In this document: positions 1-12,444 of the stretch, piece by piece
Numbering within the stretch: the stretch's first letter is position 1
Layout: each line of letters begins with the position of its first letter
Assembly: GCF_037975245.1 (NCBI RefSeq)
Contig: NC_092569.1
Location: 18,719,001-18,783,000, forward strand
DNA length: 64,000 nt
Reading direction: 5' to 3'
Source of the DNA: Apostichopus japonicus
Taxonomy: Eukaryota; Echinodermata; Holothuroidea; Aspidochirotida; Stichopodidae
Notes under the pieces: generated by a model
The model's database searches: none
Seen by the model: the letters and a program-made list of their open reading frames with translations, nothing else
What the model was told of the DNA's origin: nothing
Program-made: the position numbers and the translations under genes

Positions 1-345
1 ATAAGAAGGTACTTGGCAATGCTAAGAATGAGTAAACTGTTCTTCAAGTAAAACATTTGATAACAATCACATCACATTTTAGGTAACGTGACCATTACAG
101 GCATATATTTTCTTCATTACCACATTAACTAAATTTCATTTACTCGACTTCTAAGGTAAACTATTGATGTTTAGTTGCAAGAGTCTGATTCCAACTTTTT
201 CGTTTTATATGCAATATAAACAAATTTTAGAAACCCAAAATTCCTTAAGGAATTCAGTTGTTTATTAACAGTAAACACCGTTTAAATATCTACTTTCATA
301 ATTATTAAATCGTTTTAAGCTCACTTTTCCCTTCTTTTATTGCAG
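1..345. other. Intron of P1, left window edge
   Basis: Matches, with indels, the P2 intron 1 sequence beginning near 14532, so this is intron DNA left of the small exon at 346-391. No coding signal was seen. Confidence 0.6.
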
Positions 346-3300
346 AATGCCAGACAACCTCCCCTCGAGGATATAGACAGCACAATTCCACGTACGTATT
401 ATTTTATTTTGCTTTTAATACCCTAACAACTGTTGTTACACTTTATAGCAAAACTCTGATCGATTGCTTCAAAACATATTTTTTTTTGTAAAACAAATGT
501 ACATTTTTATGATATATTCATACCCCAATCAATTCTTTTTTATCTACATTGACATATTTGTTTGTTAACTAAAAGCTCGACGAGCTTTATCAACCTTTAT
601 GGAGATTATCCTAAAAAACCTCAGTTTATCGTTCAGGATAGAAGCAAATATTTTCGCTATTTAGCTTGGTGTTTTTTTTTTCATCTATTGATATTAATTA
701 CGAAAATACAATTTTTGTCAAATTCTGGGCTTAATGAATCTAAGCAGCTCGAAAATTGTTAACACACAACAATTTCGTATCGTGTGGACCCACAGCGTTT
801 GTATACATATTTATAATGTTATCCGTTAATAATGTTGATTCAAATACTGTAATGGACATAATAACTATTATTACACCACGAAATCAATCATGCACCTCGC
901 TGATGAGAGTTTACTACAAAAATTAACATTTCATTGAAAAATGTAAACGTTGTTGTTAATGGTAGGACCAATAGGAATTAGTCATATTGTCGCAATTTCC
1001 ATTCTTGTCCATTTTTTGAGCTTTTATATGCTGAAATTGGTTTCCTTTTCTTTAAATCGCGTAAAACATTTGTCATTCTTCGCCAATAGTATTGAAGGCA
1101 ATATCAGCATCAAAAATGAAAACACTTGCACTTTGTAAATTTCTTGTTTCAATTACTTTTATTCATGTACAGTCATGTGAAAACATATCCCTTGATAAAT
1201 TACTCATTATTAATTAAGAGCTATATGAATGATTTGTTTTACAGAGTCCTATTTCTTTTACCGTCAATCCGAGTTTGCCGTAGACTGTTACGATGCTATG
1301 CATCAATGTTCCTCCTCTGTCGACAGCGGCGTCTACCCCATAAAACCCGCTGGTTATCCGGAACCATTTGAAGTTTACTGCGATAATAGCTTAGAAAATG
1401 GTGGATGGACGGTATGCGATCTAATATTTCTTATTTCCAAGTTAGCATGACCATTTTTTCTACGTTTTTTTTTTTCTGGGGGATGTCACGATAATGATAT
1501 ATTAATAACGAAATATTAAAACTGAACTGTTGTTTTGATTTTCTTTCATGTGTGAAAAGCGCTTACATATAATGAAGTGTGAATGGGCAACGAATCGTTT
1601 ATATTCGAATGAATGATTTAAACCCAAATTCATTATCTTTATTAAGGGAAAAACTGCGTAAGTCTGATTGCCTGCAAGTGTCTTCTTTTGAGCAACGTAT
1701 GGTCAGTTTAACTCATCATAAAAGCTAGCTCCAAAACTATAAAAGAAAAAACATTTTTTTAAATAGTTATATATGGTTTGTCAACAGGTACTGCAACGTA
1801 GACTGGACGGATCAATTGACTTTAATAGGAAATGGGAGGAATATGAGGCTGGATTTGGATTTCTCTTAAATGAGTTTTGGCTTGGAAATGATAGAATTGC
1901 ATATCTAACAAACCAGAGAACTTACCAACTTCGAATTGAAATGACAAAAGCAGATGGCTCCATGTTTAATTTGTCATACGACGACTTTCGCATCAGTGAC
2001 GGCTACAGTAACTATAAACTCGTCAGTGTCGGACAGGCTAATTTAACGTCAGGTACGTTGTAGTTCTATACCCATTATAGTACTGCAGTGAAAAGCAACA
2101 GAGGTCGTTTCATATGTTCTTTGACCATCACATGTACATAATCACCTGAATAGAAACTATCATTTGTTAGTTTGATGCAGTATTTAATATGACAACATAT
2201 CAAATCTTCCTACGAAACTAATCAATGACTTAATATATTAAACTTAAACACATAGTACAAAAACTACAATTTTATCAGACGTACCATGCTCAATATACCT
2301 TCTTCTGAAAATCGGGACTAAAGTTATTCATAAACAATGATTTGATTGGAAAATAACTGTTATAATTCATCTTATTTAAGATCAGACAATTGTGATCCAA
2401 CTGTTGCAATCCAAACTATTGTGATGTAGACTATTATGATCCAACCAAACAGTATTTGGGCTAGTAATTTTTGTTATTGGTTTGGGAAGTTATAAATTAT
2501 TTTTAAATATACCAACCGCAGACAAGAATGTCAAAACAAACCATGTTAGTCTCGTATGATTCCACAGCAAACAAGATGGAGTTGTATATCTTCATTTACC
2601 GTTATTGCAAATTATTTTGTCAGCCTCCTTTGTATTTGTATTCTTTCCTCTTTGCTTACCATAATTTACTACATGGACTGTTGTATATTTTGATTTCTCT
2701 TAAATGCAATGCTCAGTGGACAATATTTTCATGCTATGTTTTCTTTGCAGACGTCCCTATAACTTTTTGTCCAACCAACAAAGTGTTTGGCAACTGTGAG
2801 GGCTCTTGTGCTGACCCGGACGGTTGCATTATTTCTAGCAGTAGTGAATCAACTACATGTGTTTGCCCTTCTGGTTACCTGATGGACGGTGATACTTGTC
2901 AACCCATACAAGAGTGTGGATGTTACCTCTCTGGGGCCAATGATGGCAGGGGAAAAGTTTTGCCGGTAATGTTCACCCTCGATTGTTAATAACAATTGTC
3001 TAAAATATCATCAAAACTGATATTAACTTCAATAGTTGTGTTCTGTCGAACAAATTCATTTAATCATTCCCAATCGTAAACATCGAATGCTAACTATTTT
3101 TGATAAAGCACATGATTGCATGTAAATTATACGCAAGATTTGCTTTGTTCTTGTTTCATGAGATATCTTTAACTCAAAAAGGTGTGTAATTATCCTCTTT
3201 GAGCTAGCAGGCAGTGTGTATTAGATTTTTTGTGAGTTTGGGGCATTGCTTCATTCTAATGGTGATTTAACTTTATGTAGGCCTACATGTAACTTACAAA

Positions 3301-5861
3301 TGTTGTTTGAAGTTAATTCATCAAAGTTCTGTTTATCAATTGCAGGAGGGAGAGGAATACATTGCTCCCAATTGTCAGAGCAGATGTTCCTGCAGTAATG
3401 GTCAGTTAGATTGCGATGACAGCTATCAGTGCCACCCTAACGCAATCTGTGAAGAAAGAGACGATCTCTTGCAGTGTTACTGTAATGCAGGGTACACGGG
3501 AAACGGTTTGTTATGTACAAGGCTAGTACTACCGTCAGACTGCCAAGAAATATACGAAAGTGGAGAGAGAGATAATGGTATTTACCAAATCAAGCCAACG
3601 TCTTGGACTGGTTTGCCTTTCAACGTTTACTGTAACATGACAGATGGAGGAGGTTGGACGGTAAGGTGCAGCCCATTGTATTCAATTTGAGTGGTAAATA
3701 ACGCATAACCAATTGGTGTGCCTCTATTTCTAACTTGTAATATGTTACCTGAATCATGATCGGCGGCGAGGAAATAAGAATAATTTAAAGATGAGTCAGT
3801 TGCTGAATGAACATGAAAGGAACAGAAAGAATAGATATGTGATCCTTTTTATGTATGGAGTTAATTAGAGTTTTACTTTTTGTCAAGTATTCTTTGGGGT
3901 CTAGTAACCGGTAGATCACGACAATAAAGAAAGAGTGGTTGTAATGTTTTGCCACATTTCTGTCCAAGCTTTTATTTCGATTACGTTTCTTTCGTATTAC
4001 AGGTTTTCCAGCGTCATATTGACGGATCTCAAGATTTCTTCCTATACTGGGATAATTACAAGTAAGGTTTCGGTAGTCTTACCAACAACTTCTGGTTAGG
4101 CAATGACAAGATATACAGCTTTACGAACCAACGAAGTTATCAACTGAGAGTAGATTTAGTCAATAACAACGGAGTGCCTTATTTTGCTAAATACGACTTT
4201 TTTCGTATCAACGACGAAAATGACAACTACAGACTCCAACTGGGTAGTTATCGGTCCGAAAGCAATGCAGGTAAGTCTGAAAGATACGCAATGTTATTGA
4301 AAGATATTAATGTAACTAAAAATGTAAATGTTAAAAATAAAACAGAGGTTTTAACAATTGCTAGTTGTAAACATCAACTTAGTATTATGTTGTTGAAGCT
4401 GACTTAATTGTTTCAGATGAACCGTTCTCCTGGAAATATATTGTAGTCCATAACAAGCTGAATCAGTACTCTATTGTCATCATGACATATGTTATTCAAA
4501 AGGTTTCCGTTTCATTTTTAAGTTGTTGTTTACTTGACTTGACTTGGCATGAAATGTGATACATTTGAACCTGCTCTTAGCTCTCTTTATTTTTGATAAA
4601 CGATGTCCTAACCAAATACCAACCTGCATTTAACGATGGATTCATCGGTTTTGGAAAAGACCAAAGACATTTTACAAATTATCAAGCATGGTTACATTAG
4701 CCATGAAACTGCTAACGATGGTTTCTATGGCTAACAATTTTCCGCTGATTTAAGAAACTTAATGCGTCTTTCCCCTATTAGACAATACAATGCATTTTAT
4801 GATAAACAGTCAAGACCGCTATACGTTTACATACCTTTATACTCGGAAAAAAATCTGATCACACCTAATTCAGAAAGATGACCAAAAGGAAACAACAAAA
4901 TGTGTGACTGCGACAAATGCAACATTTTTTTGAACAGAGATCAACATTCACGCTGAGGAAGCTAGTCAAAATAACCACAAAAATAACATATTGTTTACAG
5001 TTTAATGCAATTCTATAGCAAATGGCATGTTTACACTCTCCACTTCTAAAGGCATTTATAAATTTACATGTCAAAGAAAAACGTTACTACCGAAAGCAAT
5101 ACTAGGACATATACGTTTGATGGAACACAGTGCATTTATGGAGGGACAATTAAAAAGTAGATATGACAACACCATACCCTTAGCCCGAATATCATCATTC
5201 AACTGGAAACAAATATTTATGATATTATAATTTAAACGATTTTTTTTATAAAATAAAATGTTTATAGATGGAAGCAGCGAAAGGTCGACAACTAGTTCAA
5301 ATGTTCACCATTTCGAACTATTTTAAATGCTAACCGACGGTTTTAGTTAGCACTCTTGTTCCTCGTTGCACACATTCTCACCAATAGACACATACACACT
5401 GCAGATGCAATTCAATTATACTCTAAGAAAGATTCATCTGTACCTTGGTTGTAAAACAACTAAATCAGACAGTGTTACTAATATGCCGAATTTAATCTCA
5501 CCGGGGTTCTTGATATTCACATAATGTATTATATTGTCAAAGGTCAAATTTCTTACGTACGTATAAAAAGTAAGCTAACTTCATTTTATTACCTCTGTTT
5601 GCTACAGGAGACAGTCTTACGTATCACAACAACGTTCCATTCACCACACGTGACCGTGACAACGATGCTTCGGGTAGCAACTGTGCAAAGGATTATTTTA
5701 GTCATCATCATATTCATTATTATAACGGTGCATGGTGGTACCGTTATTGTGCTTAATCGTCTCTCAACTCTCCATATGGCCAGAACAGTTTCGATTGGCA
5801 CCATCTTCCTTCTGGTGACAAAAACATCAAATTTTCCGAGATGAAACTTCTTCCGGTATGA
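346..5861 (+). pseudogene. P1: mosaic fibrinogen-domain gene (FBG half, TIL, EGF-like, FBG), two in-frame stops, 5' exon outside window
   Basis: Secreted FReD-type protein, probably lectin-like by family. Exons read from ORF continuity, GT-AG sites and matching phase: 346-391, 1245-1411, 1788-2052, 2751-2965, 3346-3660, 4003-4270, 5608-5861. The first FBG portion runs from a YFFYRQ start through GGWT and FWLGND but has no third exon. The next exon holds a nine-cysteine TIL-like module, then CRC/EGF-like cysteines (ending NAGYTGNGLLC), then a second FBG with DGGGWT, FWLGND, DRDND, NCA and AWW motifs. TAA at 4063-4065 replaces the CAA (Gln) of copy P2, and TAA at 5754-5756 replaces the TAC (Tyr) of P2. 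The final stop is TGA at 5859-5861. The signal-peptide exon seen in P2 should lie left of base 1. Either stop would truncate the second FBG domain, so this is a pseudogene, a null allele or an assembly error. Confidence 0.75.
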
Positions 5862-5904
5862 TGACTAGTGTGCTTATACGTCACAGAAAATAATCGTATA
5901 AAGT

Positions 5905-5910
5905 AATAAA
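5905..5910 (+). promoter_or_regulatory. AATAAA polyadenylation signal of P1
   Basis: Canonical hexamer 44 nt after the P1 stop. The aligned P2 sequence near 20780 reads AATAAC and has lost it. A second hexamer conserved in both copies lies at 6561-6566 and 21441-21446 and may be a distal site. Confidence 0.4.
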
Positions 5911-6365
5911 GCTCTTAAACGATACTAATGTGTGTTTGTCAATAAGCAGCTGACATCTGATTCATAGAGAAGTAATCTAATGGATCGCTTTCCTTTTGGT
6001 CGAAAGAAGACACGATAATTGATTTTGTGGATGAGCTTAAATGTAAAAGAATAAAAATTAATATTAAAGGCACAAAAAACTTAACGGTATTTAGTAACAT
6101 ACTTAAATTTCAATTAAACAAAACATGAAAAGTAGTTGTACATTAAAATATAATTTAAGATTCTTTGTTGTAAGTCATGGACTAGTTTTATTAAGTTTTT
6201 TTGACAAAAAAAAACATTATTGCTTCAATTTAAATGACATTGAAAGGCATTTCGATTACATTGGTTGATTATCAACAAGTTACATTAGAAAATGTTTTAG
6301 ATGCCTGCTTTAATGCGTAGTAGATTTTACGTATCAGTAATAAAGAATAATATACACTGTTTGAT

Positions 6366-6396
6366 TTATTATTATTTTTATTATTATTATTATTAC
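6366..6396. repeat. TTA-rich microsatellite
   Basis: Imperfect run of TTA/TTT triplets in the 3' flank of P1. The aligned P2 flank lacks most of it, so its length changed after the duplication. Confidence 0.6.
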
Positions 6397-6806
6397 ACTT
6401 TTTATGTTAACGTCTTCATGATGGGTTTGACCAAACGGTTACTGTCATTCCGATATGTCTTCATACCTGTTTGTATCTTTGTACTACTGTGTTCATACCC
6501 TTTTTCCTCTTTGTATTGATTTATGTTGGACCGTAAGAGTGACCTAAAGATAAACTTACGAATAAAGAGAAAATTTCGTAATCAAACTTGGTGTTTTAGT
6601 TTTATTTTGATAAATATGTGGAGCTTCACACTGAAGTGATGCGAGCATCTCAAAATCAATAGAATAGAAATGAACCAAAGATGGCAGGCAAATCTTGATC
6701 GGCTTATTAAAGCCGTAAGCTGACCGAAGTCAGTCTCTTACATTCATATTTAACGTCCATGATTATGAATTGTTAATTGTCAACAACTCTGTAACTGGAC
6801 GACACA

Positions 6807-6885
6807 CATTAATCTGGGAGTGACTCGAACCGGGGACCTTATGATTGAAAGGCACCGGCGTTAACCACTGAGCTAACACTCCACG
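6807..6885 (-). mobile_element. tRNA-derived SINE head or tRNA pseudogene
   Basis: On the minus strand an A-box-like TTAGCTCAGTGG is followed by a B-box-like GGTTCGAGTC. The ends GGAGTG and CACTCC pair like an acceptor stem. A normal T-stem does not form, so this is not a sound functional tRNA. A shortened, degraded remnant lies at the aligned place after P2 (about 21690-21740), so insertion predates the P1/P2 duplication. Confidence 0.55.
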
Positions 6886-7138
6886 ATATCGCTTAAGTCT
6901 AATATCGATTAGGTCTGTGGAAATAAGCTCAATAGAGACGATTGTTTTTACTACAAGGACATTCAAAGACATAATCATACTGAAAACAGCTCAAGAGAAT
7001 ATCTTTTGGATTCAAGCTGATTAAGACAATTAAACTGTCCTAGTTCCTTACGTTGAAATATTTATATCTTCACGGTACCCTTAAAAGAATTGTCTGGTAT
7101 CCCCTAGAAGTTACCTTAAAGAACTATAAAAAATAGTT

Positions 7139-7988
7139 ATGAGAACGCTAATGTTGCGTTTGACAGAGAAACGATTTTTCAATCGAGTTCAGATGATTAT
7201 TTCAAATATACTTTGAACAGTACAGAACGTGACGTCAGCTTCGCAAATGCTGACTTCATGCGACATAACCCACTCTCCATACAGTTTCTACAGTAATCCA
7301 AACATAAGCCGCATTTGAATACAGATAAATTTCTGCCTTAATTGTTGGTGAAATTTCTTATAAATCATATATGTTTTAATAAAATCGTTACTGGACGTCA
7401 TAAATGTAGTGCATCTGGACCTTTTGTGTAACACAAGATAAGTTTCAACAGCAAACTCTTCGTTGTTTATACATCGCGCTGTCCAGCTCCAACGCGAAGA
7501 ATGTTCGCATGTAGTCTACTCTACTAACGTAAACAATCGGACCGTTCTGCGAATTTTTTTAAAACATGCTTCTAAAATATGAGAACGCTAATGTTGCGTT
7601 ATAAAGAGAAACGATTTTTTAATCGTGTGGGATGGATATTTCGAATATACTTTGAACATTACAGAACGTGACGTCAGCTTCGCAAATGCAGATTGCTACA
7701 TAACCCACGCTCTATACAGTTCCTAAAGTAATCACAACAAACACCGCGTTTGAATACAGATTAATTTCTTCCTTAATTTTCGGTGAAATTTCTTATAAGT
7801 AATATATGTTTAAAAAAAAAATCGTTACTGGGCGTCATAAATGTAGTGCATCTGGAACTGTTTTTGTAACACAAGATAAGTTTTAACAGCAAAATCTTCG
7901 TTGTTTATGCATCGCACTGTCCAGCTCCAACGCGAAGAATGTTCGCACGTAGTCTACTCTAACGTAAACAATCGGACCGTTCTGCGAA
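7139..7988. repeat. Tandem duplication, two copies of about 410 bp
   Basis: 7139-7553 and 7579-7988 both begin ATGAGAACGCTAATG and end near ACCGTTCTGCGAA, with scattered substitutions and small indels between them. They are separated by a short T/A-rich spacer. The block is absent from the P2 3' flank. No conserved reading frame links the copies. Confidence 0.8.
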
Positions 7989-8917
7989 GCCTAACTTCTC
8001 GGTACTACATTCTACTCTGACATCGATTCCGCCAAGTTTTAGCTTTCGGTGTTCCAAATACTTTTCAAGTTTCCTTTTACTGTCAAGTGTATCCGTGAAT
8101 TTTATTTCAGCGATTTTTGAAGAAGAGTTATGAACTGTGGTTTGAGTATGAGAGAGTATTATGTACAACGCTATATGTACGTATAACAACTGGGCATGGT
8201 AGGCTGTATACGTTCGTGATGTGTACATATTATATAATGGGCAATGACTTGTGCGTGTACACGCCAGGGTGTATTTGCTGCGGATCACCAAATCGATGCG
8301 TTCGAACAAACGGTGCTTTTGGTGAGAAACTGGGGAATTTGAAAACCAGATTTCTACAAGAAGAAAACGTCGAATGGGACAATCTTCACATGGTTAAAAA
8401 GAGAAAAATAAAAACTACGAGAACAATGTATCAAAATCTTCCACCAGACAATTCTTTTAACAACAAGTTACCCAAGATGGAGTCTAGGTACGGAATCAAC
8501 GCATATTGACTACATTGACACTCTCAGCTCCTGCAGTACTAGCCCCCTTCCACGGAAACTAAATTGTACATTGTGAGGCATAATTACACCGTTGCCATTT
8601 TTTGGTCTCTGTTTTGGTAAAAATACATGGTAAAGTTGCTAACTAATTTTCCAATTCCGGTGCCGTTAAAAACATTACAGTAGTCTACACCCTCGCATCT
8701 TCTGAATTTTGACCTGTATTTGGAAGACACTTTTTCATGACGGTGAATCCGTTTAGAATATGTCATGTGATAATCCAAAATAAGCTCCATTCCTAGAACC
8801 TCCAACCCAACAACAGTCTTCTTCTCTCAATGCAGCTCTGTGGTTTTACATAGAATGCAACTGGTGTTTGATGCCAGGTTAAGTTAAATATAGGGATCTA
8901 CCCCCATCTAAGGAATA

Positions 8918-9010
8918 TATAGCGCAGTTGGTAGAGCACATGCATGTCTTGGAGACCAAAGATTGAGTCATGTTCTAGCCAATAACTCATGTACTCTTTG
9001 TGAGTATATA
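8918..9010 (+). mobile_element. tRNA-derived SINE-like element
   Basis: A clear A-box region (TAGCGCAGTTGGTAGAGCAC) is followed after about 30 bases by a weak B-box (AGATTGAGTCA) and a tail shared with a second copy near 34123-34210 (CTCATGTRCTCTNTGTG-like). Ends are not defined. Confidence 0.5.
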
Positions 9011-9729
9011 CTTTTGTTTTATGAAATGAAGCAGAAGCTACAGGTTTCAAAGTTTTATTTGTTGTCACAAGGCACACCACTGGACAGAGCTTCATGTTGT
9101 CAACAATAGGAGATGATTCCTAATAATTGTATAAGTTTATTGTTCTTTGAAGTGGACCATGCTGTTTAAGTGTGCTGATTTCCCTTCCTTTACTGATATT
9201 TGTTTCTATACAACCAGCTTCACACATTAAATGTTACCTTGAAAGACTGTAAGAAACGTATGAAATAGTCAGAGTAAACCCGTATCGCATCCAGTAAACC
9301 AAAATGAAGCAAACTAAACATGGCAAAGCTGTATACATAAAAGAATACGAAACATTGCAATTGTGCATGGCATATCACATTACAAATAATTTATGCTACA
9401 AGAATTAGAAAAATATATAGGCTATATATAAATAATATAGTTCGTATCAGTGTTATAAAAACGTTTATCATAGATGCATGCTTATCATGTCCAATAGTGA
9501 CAGTAAAGCAAAGAAAATTTAGTAAAGATTCACTACATTTCTGTACCTATCAATCGAACGGAATATTCAGTTTGAAAAAAAAAAACATATGATCGCGGTT
9601 TACATAGCTTGTAACAATAATCAACTTTAAAGGAGAAATGCAATAAATTCATGACTATTCGAATCCAATACACAACATGCATAATTCTTTATGTCATGCA
9701 CTATGATTCTTTATGTATTCTTTATGTAT

Positions 9730-9840
9730 CAAGCTGTAATATATTAATACATTTCAACATTACAAGCTGTAATATATTACAAGCTGCAACATTACAAGCT
9801 GCAACATTACAAGCTGTAATATATTAATACATTTCAACAT
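9730..9840. repeat. Short tandem repeat of ACAAGCTGTAATATATT / ACAAGCTGCAACATT units
   Basis: Units of about 15-17 bp sharing the core ACAAGCTG recur, and the longer phrase TATTAATACATTTCAACAT occurs at both ends. Intergenic. Confidence 0.7.
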
Positions 9841-11846
9841 GAAAACTTAGCATAAAAGCCAATTTTCTTGTTAATGTCAAGTTAAAATATAATGCAATGT
9901 TAAACAGTAACATATGTACCATTGTACTTTTATTTCTTGCATTGATCATGCGTTCCTGACTAGCGTTCCATTTTAAAACATGAGTATGCTTTGATACGTG
10001 AAAAGAGCATCTGTTTACTGACATCACAGCAGTTTATTAAAGCGCCATCTTACGTTTCGGTGCTTACAGTGTAACATTACTCCATAGTGATGTTGCTTTG
10101 GCAATGACATTACCGCTTGCCAGATTCATAAACTTAAGGATGCCCTACAGGGTAGCTGAGAGTCGGGTTGGGCTTTGGGACAATGATATCACCGGGAAAA
10201 CTTTTAACACTTTATTTAGTATATATGACGTAAATGAAAACGAATTATTCTTACGGTGATATTTCGCAGAATCCGCTGATTGAATATGGCCCTACCCCCA
10301 CCCCCCTGATGCACCTATTATAGGAACTGAAGGTCTTCAGCCAAGAGAAAACGATGTAGCCGTAAACTATAATTTCTTTAGAGAAGTCTTGCGGTCAATA
10401 AGAAATATCGGTGAACGCAACACCGTGAATGCAGTACTTATTCATCACGGACATAGCTACTATATATAGTAACTGTATTCATTACAGTTTGTAACCCAAA
10501 TATGAAACGTCTGTATTAAATATGTTCAAAGAAACACAAATAACATGTACAATATTGTTGCCTTATTTGCACAATCATAAGTTGAGATATCAATGTAACG
10601 TCCCAATGTCAAATTCGTATGTAGCTTCTTCGAACTAGCCTTGCATTATTCCAGGCATCCACATCTAAAACATTACTTATGTTCTTTGTACTATTTGTGT
10701 TTCAATACACCGATCACGATTATACTGGGATCGAAACATCTGGACCTTTAGTTTATATATGTTTTAAAATTCATTTTATTTTCGTCTCTCTTCAAACCAA
10801 TCCCGATGATAGAGTAGGGGAAGTCAAAACACAATGAACTTAATAACTGACGTCAAAAACGCTCCAAATGTCTATCAAATTACTGCAAATAATTCCCTCT
10901 GAAGAAATCGCCGATTTTAAATGTGTCTCCAAAGAGTGCAGTGTTTGCTCGTCGACTGAAGTGCAACACAACAGCATTTACTGCTAGAATCATAATCGAT
11001 TCGCAATAGACTATACCGGGAAATTCTAACAACAACTTCCTTTCCCAACGTTGGCATCAGTGCCGGAGGTCGTTGATAAATCATCGCATATGCGTTATGA
11101 TCATTTATACATATAGCAGTGTAGAGTCTTGTTCCATATTATAACTAGTGTAACGCTAGTATTAGTCTTCATGTTGCTGAAGTATAATATTTAGTATTAA
11201 ATAGATTGAGCAAAAGATAGATCACCTTGAAGGTAACATTGAAAACCGCTTGATACCCCGGTAGCGTGTTAATATCGAGCTGTGATATACAGCTCACAAA
11301 TGCCATCTTTACTCTGATTGACACATATTTAATTAAGTTTAGGCAGAAGATAACCTGGGCATGAATGCTAATACAAGATCTTTCACTGATATATAAACTC
11401 TCTTCCTCATTCCCATTACCTTTCACAAGTTTAAACGATGAAGTTAAACAGTGGGAAACCTCAGTTAACATATTGCATTAAAACATAATGTATGGTTAAA
11501 TGTGCTGTACCACACTCAGGTCTGTGCAGTGTCAATGGGGCGTTGACCACATGGTCATGACTGACAAGCGGAGACTAGTTTGGCTGCTATCAAGACACAA
11601 TTTACGGTAAAGAAACATGTCTTCTCTTTTAAAGGTATTCCGTCCTAAGATTTGTATTACCAATACTTTCCCTTGGAGTAAAGAGGTATGTGAGGTATTA
11701 CAATATGTAACAACCAGTTACAAACGAGTTCTTCTGATAGTCAAATTAAGTGGCTTACGTTAAGTTCAAAGTACACAATGTTTAGGTGCTGCTGAAGGGA
11801 ATAACGTTGACCTCTGTAGCTGTGTATATGCACAGGGGTGCTAAAC

Positions 11847-11850
<4 letters not shown>

Positions 11851-11881
<31 letters not shown>

Positions 11882-11882
11882 C
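11851..11882. repeat. TA dinucleotide microsatellite
   Basis: About 16 uninterrupted TA units, upstream of P2 exon 1. Confidence 0.9.
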
Positions 11883-12360
11883 ATTGCTATCCTTATTATA
11901 CTTTTATTTTAAATATATAAACTATTTCATTGCTATTATGATTAATTTAATGATCATGTTTTGCTTTGTTTGGTTATGTAACTCTGTAGATGTACTCTAT
12001 GGCTGCGATTTATTTTACAAAAACACCCAAGATCTTCGGTCGTATTACGATTATGCCCTTGCTATTATTTAATATATTGACGCCATGGTCTTGGCATTCA
12101 TCCAAATAGTCACGCGATCTATAGCCTACGGTGGCTCTAAGATCAAACTTGGATATGGCACGGTATCTATGTTACCCTTAACTAACCTTAAAACAACTTC
12201 TGATTACGTTACTTTTTTAAAAAGCCAAACACGTTGTGGCATCAGCTTTTTACCGTACTCTCCTACTTCCTTGTAACTCCTAGCCACCGTCAGAACAAAA
12301 ATACCTAAAATACTTCATTAAGACCTCAGACGAGCAGCAAACGTAACCTCTTCCACCACG

Positions 12361-12444
12361 ATGCTGTGTATTGTTCGTTTTACGGCCTATGCCGTAATTT
12401 TACTTATTTCGTTGACAACGAAGAACGCTGTCTCACAAGAACTG
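12361..12444 (+). CDS. Signal-peptide exon 1 of P2
   Basis: Short exon of 28 codons. It starts MLCIVRF, continues with a hydrophobic core (AVILLISL), and ends in a small/polar stretch (NAVSQEL) compatible with signal peptidase cleavage. It ends in phase 0 at a good donor, CTG followed by GTGAGT. The next phase-0 acceptor giving an open exon is at 14956. The equivalent exon of P1 is not in the window. Confidence 0.7.

Larger units (their letters stand above)
5862..12360. other. Intergenic region between P1 and P2
   Basis: About 6.5 kb without a supported gene. 5862-7090 aligns with the P2 3' flank (20735-21930). 7090-8465 is absent downstream of P2. 8470-8830 is a dispersed low-copy repeat also seen at 21945-22230 and, inverted, at 33540-33800. 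A tRNA-like element (minus) lies at 6807-6885, a 440-bp tandem duplication at 7139-7988, a SINE-like element near 8918-9010, tandem repeats at 9730-9840 and a TA microsatellite at 11851-11882. Between 9250 and 12360 nothing else is recognisable. Confidence 0.6.

Noticed and set aside
5589-5844. 106-codon plus and 71-codon minus frames over P1 exon 8, and the similar 86-codon frame at 20457-20717
   Set aside because: Shadow frames of the last FBG exon; the true frame has the DRDND, NCA and AWW motifs.
6807-6885. Functional tRNA gene on the minus strand
   Set aside because: A- and B-box and part of the acceptor stem are present but the T-stem does not pair and the anticodon loop would have eight bases; better read as a SINE head or pseudogene.
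8117-8509. 130-codon plus-strand frame with CICCGSPNRC, and the opposing 116-codon frame
   Set aside because: It overlaps the P1-specific segment and a dispersed repeat, matches no family I know, has no splice context, and opposing frames are open over the same bases.
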